NCBI GenBank assembly: GCA_963210315.1
Contig: OY723287.1
Coordinates: 2,108,001-2,172,000, forward strand
Source of the DNA: Rhynchopus euleeides
Lineage: Eukaryota; Euglenozoa; Diplonemea; Diplonemida; Diplonemidae
Length of the DNA stretch: 64,000 nucleotides
Direction of reading: 5' to 3'
Part shown: piece after piece, positions 61,601 to 64,000 of the stretch
Layout of the letters: each line of letters starts with the position of its first letter
How positions within the stretch are numbered: position 1 is the first letter of the stretch
The notes under the pieces: model-generated
The model's input: the letters and a program-made list of their open reading frames with translations, nothing else
What the model was told of the DNA's origin: nothing
Database searches by the model: none
Made by a program: the position numbers and the translations under genes

Positions 61601-64000
61601 CGCAAACCCGCAAACCCGCAAACCCGCAAACCCGCAAACCCGCAAACCCGCAAACCCGCAAACCCGCAAACCCGCAAACCCGCAAACCCGCAAACCCGCA
61701 AACCCGCAAACCCGCAAACCCGCAAACCCGCAAACCCGCAAACCCGCAAACCCGCAAACCCGCAAACCCGCAAACCCGCAAACCCGCAAACCCGCAAACC
61801 CGCAAACCCGCAAACCCGCAAACCCGCAAACCCGCAAACCCGCAAACCCGCAAACCCGCAAACCCGCAAACCCGCAAACCCGCAAACCCGCAAACCCGCA
61901 AACCCGCAAACCCGCAAACCCGCAAACCCGCAAACCCGCAAACCCGCAAACCCGCAAACCCGCAAACCCGCAAACCCGCAAACCCGCAAACCCGCAAACC
62001 CGCAAACCCGCAAACCCGCAAACCCGCAAACCCGCAAACCCGCAAACCCGCAAACCCGCAAACCCGCAAACCCGCAAACCCGCAAACCCGCAAACCCGCA
62101 AACCCGCAAACCCGCAAACCCGCAAACCCGCAAACCCGCAAACCCGCAAACCCGCAAACCCGCAAACCCGCAAACCCGCAAACCCGCAAACCCGCAAACC
62201 CGCAAACCCGCAAACCCGCAAACCCGCAAACCCGCAAACCCGCAAACCCGCAAACCCGCAAACCCGCAAACCCGCAAACCCGCAAACCCGCAAACCCGCA
62301 AACCCGCAAACCCGCAAACCCGCAAACCCGCAAACCCGCAAACCCGCAAACCCGCAAACCCGCAAACCCGCAAACCCGCAAACCCGCAAACCCGCAAACC
62401 CGCAAACCCGCAAACCCGCAAACCCGCAAACCCGCAAACCCGCAAACCCGCAAACCCGCAAACCCGCAAACCCGCAAACCCGCAAACCCGCAAACCCGCA
62501 AACCCGCAAACCCGCAAACCCGCAAACCCGCAAACCCGCAAACCCGCAAACCCGCAAACCCGCAAACCCGCAAACCCGCAAACCCGCAAACCCGCAAACC
62601 CGCAAACCCGCAAACCCGCAAACCCGCAAACCCGCAAACCCGCAAACCCGCAAACCCGCAAACCCGCAAACCCGCAAACCCGCAAACCCGCAAACCCGCA
62701 AACCCGCAAACCCGCAAACCCGCAAACCCGCAAACCCGCAAACCCGCAAACCCGCAAACCCGCAAACCCGCAAACCCGCAAACCCGCAAACCCGCAAACC
62801 CGCAAACCCGCAAACCCGCAAACCCGCAAACCCGCAAACCCGCAAACCCGCAAACCCGCAAACCCGCAAACCCGCAAACCCGCAAACCCGCAAACCCGCA
62901 AACCCGCAAACCCGCAAACCCGCAAACCCGCAAACCCGCAAACCCGCAAACCCGCAAACCCGCAAACCCGCAAACCCGCAAACCCGCAAACCCGCAAACC
63001 CGCAAACCCGCAAACCCGCAAACCCGCAAACCCGCAAACCCGCAAACCCGCAAACCCGCAAACCCGCAAACCCGCAAACCCGCAAACCCGCAAACCCGCA
63101 AACCCGCAAACCCGCAAACCCGCAAACCCGCAAACCCGCAAACCCGCAAACCCGCAAACCCGCAAACCCGCAAACCCGCAAACCCGCAAACCCGCAAACC
63201 CGCAAACCCGCAAACCCGCAAACCCGCAAACCCGCAAACCCGCAAACCCGCAAACCCGCAAACCCGCAAACCCGCAAACCCGCAAACCCGCAAACCCGCA
63301 AACCCGCAAACCCGCAAACCCGCAAACCCGCAAACCCGCAAACCCGCAAACCCGCAAACCCGCAAACCCGCAAACCCGCAAACCCGCAAACCCGCAAACC
63401 CGCAAACCCGCAAACCCGCAAACCCGCAAACCCGCAAACCCGCAAACCCGCAAACCCGCAAACCCGCAAACCCGCAAACCCGCAAACCCGCAAACCCGCA
63501 AACCCGCAAACCCGCAAACCCGCAAACCCGCAAACCCGCAAACCCGCAAACCCGCAAACCCGCAAACCCGCAAACCCGCAAACCCGCAAACCCGCAAACC
63601 CGCAAACCCGCAAACCCGCAAACCCGCAAACCCGCAAACCCGCAAACCCGCAAACCCGCAAACCCGCAAACCCGCAAACCCGCAAACCCGCAAACCCGCA
63701 AACCCGCAAACCCGCAAACCCGCAAACCCGCAAACCCGCAAACCCGCAAACCCGCAAACCCGCAAACCCGCAAACCCGCAAACCCGCAAACCCGCAAACC
63801 CGCAAACCCGCAAACCCGCAAACCCGCAAACCCGCAAACCCGCAAACCCGCAAACCCGCAAACCCGCAAACCCGCAAACCCGCAAACCCGCAAACCCGCA
63901 AACCCGCAAACCCGCAAACCCGCAAACCCGCAAACCCGCAAACCCGCAAACCCGCAAACCCGCAAACCCGCAAACCCGCAAACCCGCAAACCCGCAAACC
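58653..64000 (+). repeat. large AAACCCGC array (telomere-like 8-bp satellite), continues past the window
   Basis: 5,348 bp, about 668 units, essentially perfect; the one clear variant is AAACTCGC near 58924-58931. G-strand unit is GCGGGTTT. G-rich/T-rich asymmetry is telomere-like, but TTTGCGGG is not a telomere motif I know. The C-rich strand reads rightward. The three reading frames of the minus strand all give an endless RVCGFAGL repeat, which is not a protein gene. Confidence 0.92.

Noticed and set aside
58482-63997. Three overlapping minus-strand frames of about 1,800 codons reading RVCGFAGL repeats
   Set aside because: They are the automatic translation of an 8-bp repeat without stop codons; all three frames give the same peptide and there is no independent coding evidence.
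58653-64000. Calling the array a right-hand chromosome telomere
   Set aside because: The C-rich strand reads toward the right edge, the opposite of a terminal array, and the unit is not one I know as a telomere repeat.

Overview
The window looks like repeat-rich nuclear DNA, possibly subtelomeric, from a GC-rich microbial eukaryote (alga, protist or zoosporic fungus; I cannot place it more closely). Four things point to a eukaryote. There is a partial 28S rRNA with eukaryotic domain V/VI sequence. A secreted/membrane protein gene has two clean GT-AG introns. There are poly(A)-tailed LINE retrotransposons. Several terminal-inverted-repeat (TIR) elements carry target-site duplications. Only one convincing host protein gene is present.

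Layout. 1-4586: repeat-derived DNA with no recognisable gene, including one half of a 1.1 kb duplication. 4587-9677: a three-exon gene for a 1,608-residue type I membrane protein with about five DOMON-like ectodomains separated by Pro/Thr-rich repeats. 9721-10854: a small TIR element. 12050-15088: a 3.0 kb TA-flanked DNA transposon with palindrome-packed termini, inserted just downstream of a 28S 3' end; an unoccupied copy of its target lies nearby at 15353-15380. 15425-16299: the 3' part of a 28S gene on the minus strand. 16300-27930: a mosaic of non-autonomous TIR/foldback elements, dispersed hairpin repeats, a 1.1 kb unclassified repeat (called Y here) and a short array of the 8-bp unit AAACCCGC.

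27949-58652 is dominated by one very young LINE family. Its full-length copy B (33563-42638, minus) has an uninterrupted 2,662-codon frame: Pro/Ala-rich N-terminus, OTU-like protease domain, zinc fingers, reverse transcriptase, restriction-like endonuclease (RLE), a second OTU-like domain lacking both catalytic residues, RING-like zinc cluster, a third OTU domain and a C-terminal zinc cluster. The copies nest. An older 5'-truncated copy (L0, 27949-43803) has a 9-bp target duplication GCAAGCGTG and is split by a 9.9 kb compound insertion with target duplication GACACCACC. That insertion holds B and three more LINE-derived pieces, all in one orientation and joined at A- or T-runs, as expected if the reverse transcriptase jumped from RNA to RNA. 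On the plus strand, copy C (45515-55394) is followed by a fragment D1/E that is itself split by D2 (target duplication TGAACGTTGCG).

58653-64000 is about 668 near-perfect copies of AAACCCGC. The unit resembles a telomere repeat, but its C-rich strand runs toward the right edge, which is the wrong polarity for a right-hand chromosome end. The array therefore looks interstitial, inverted, or non-telomeric.
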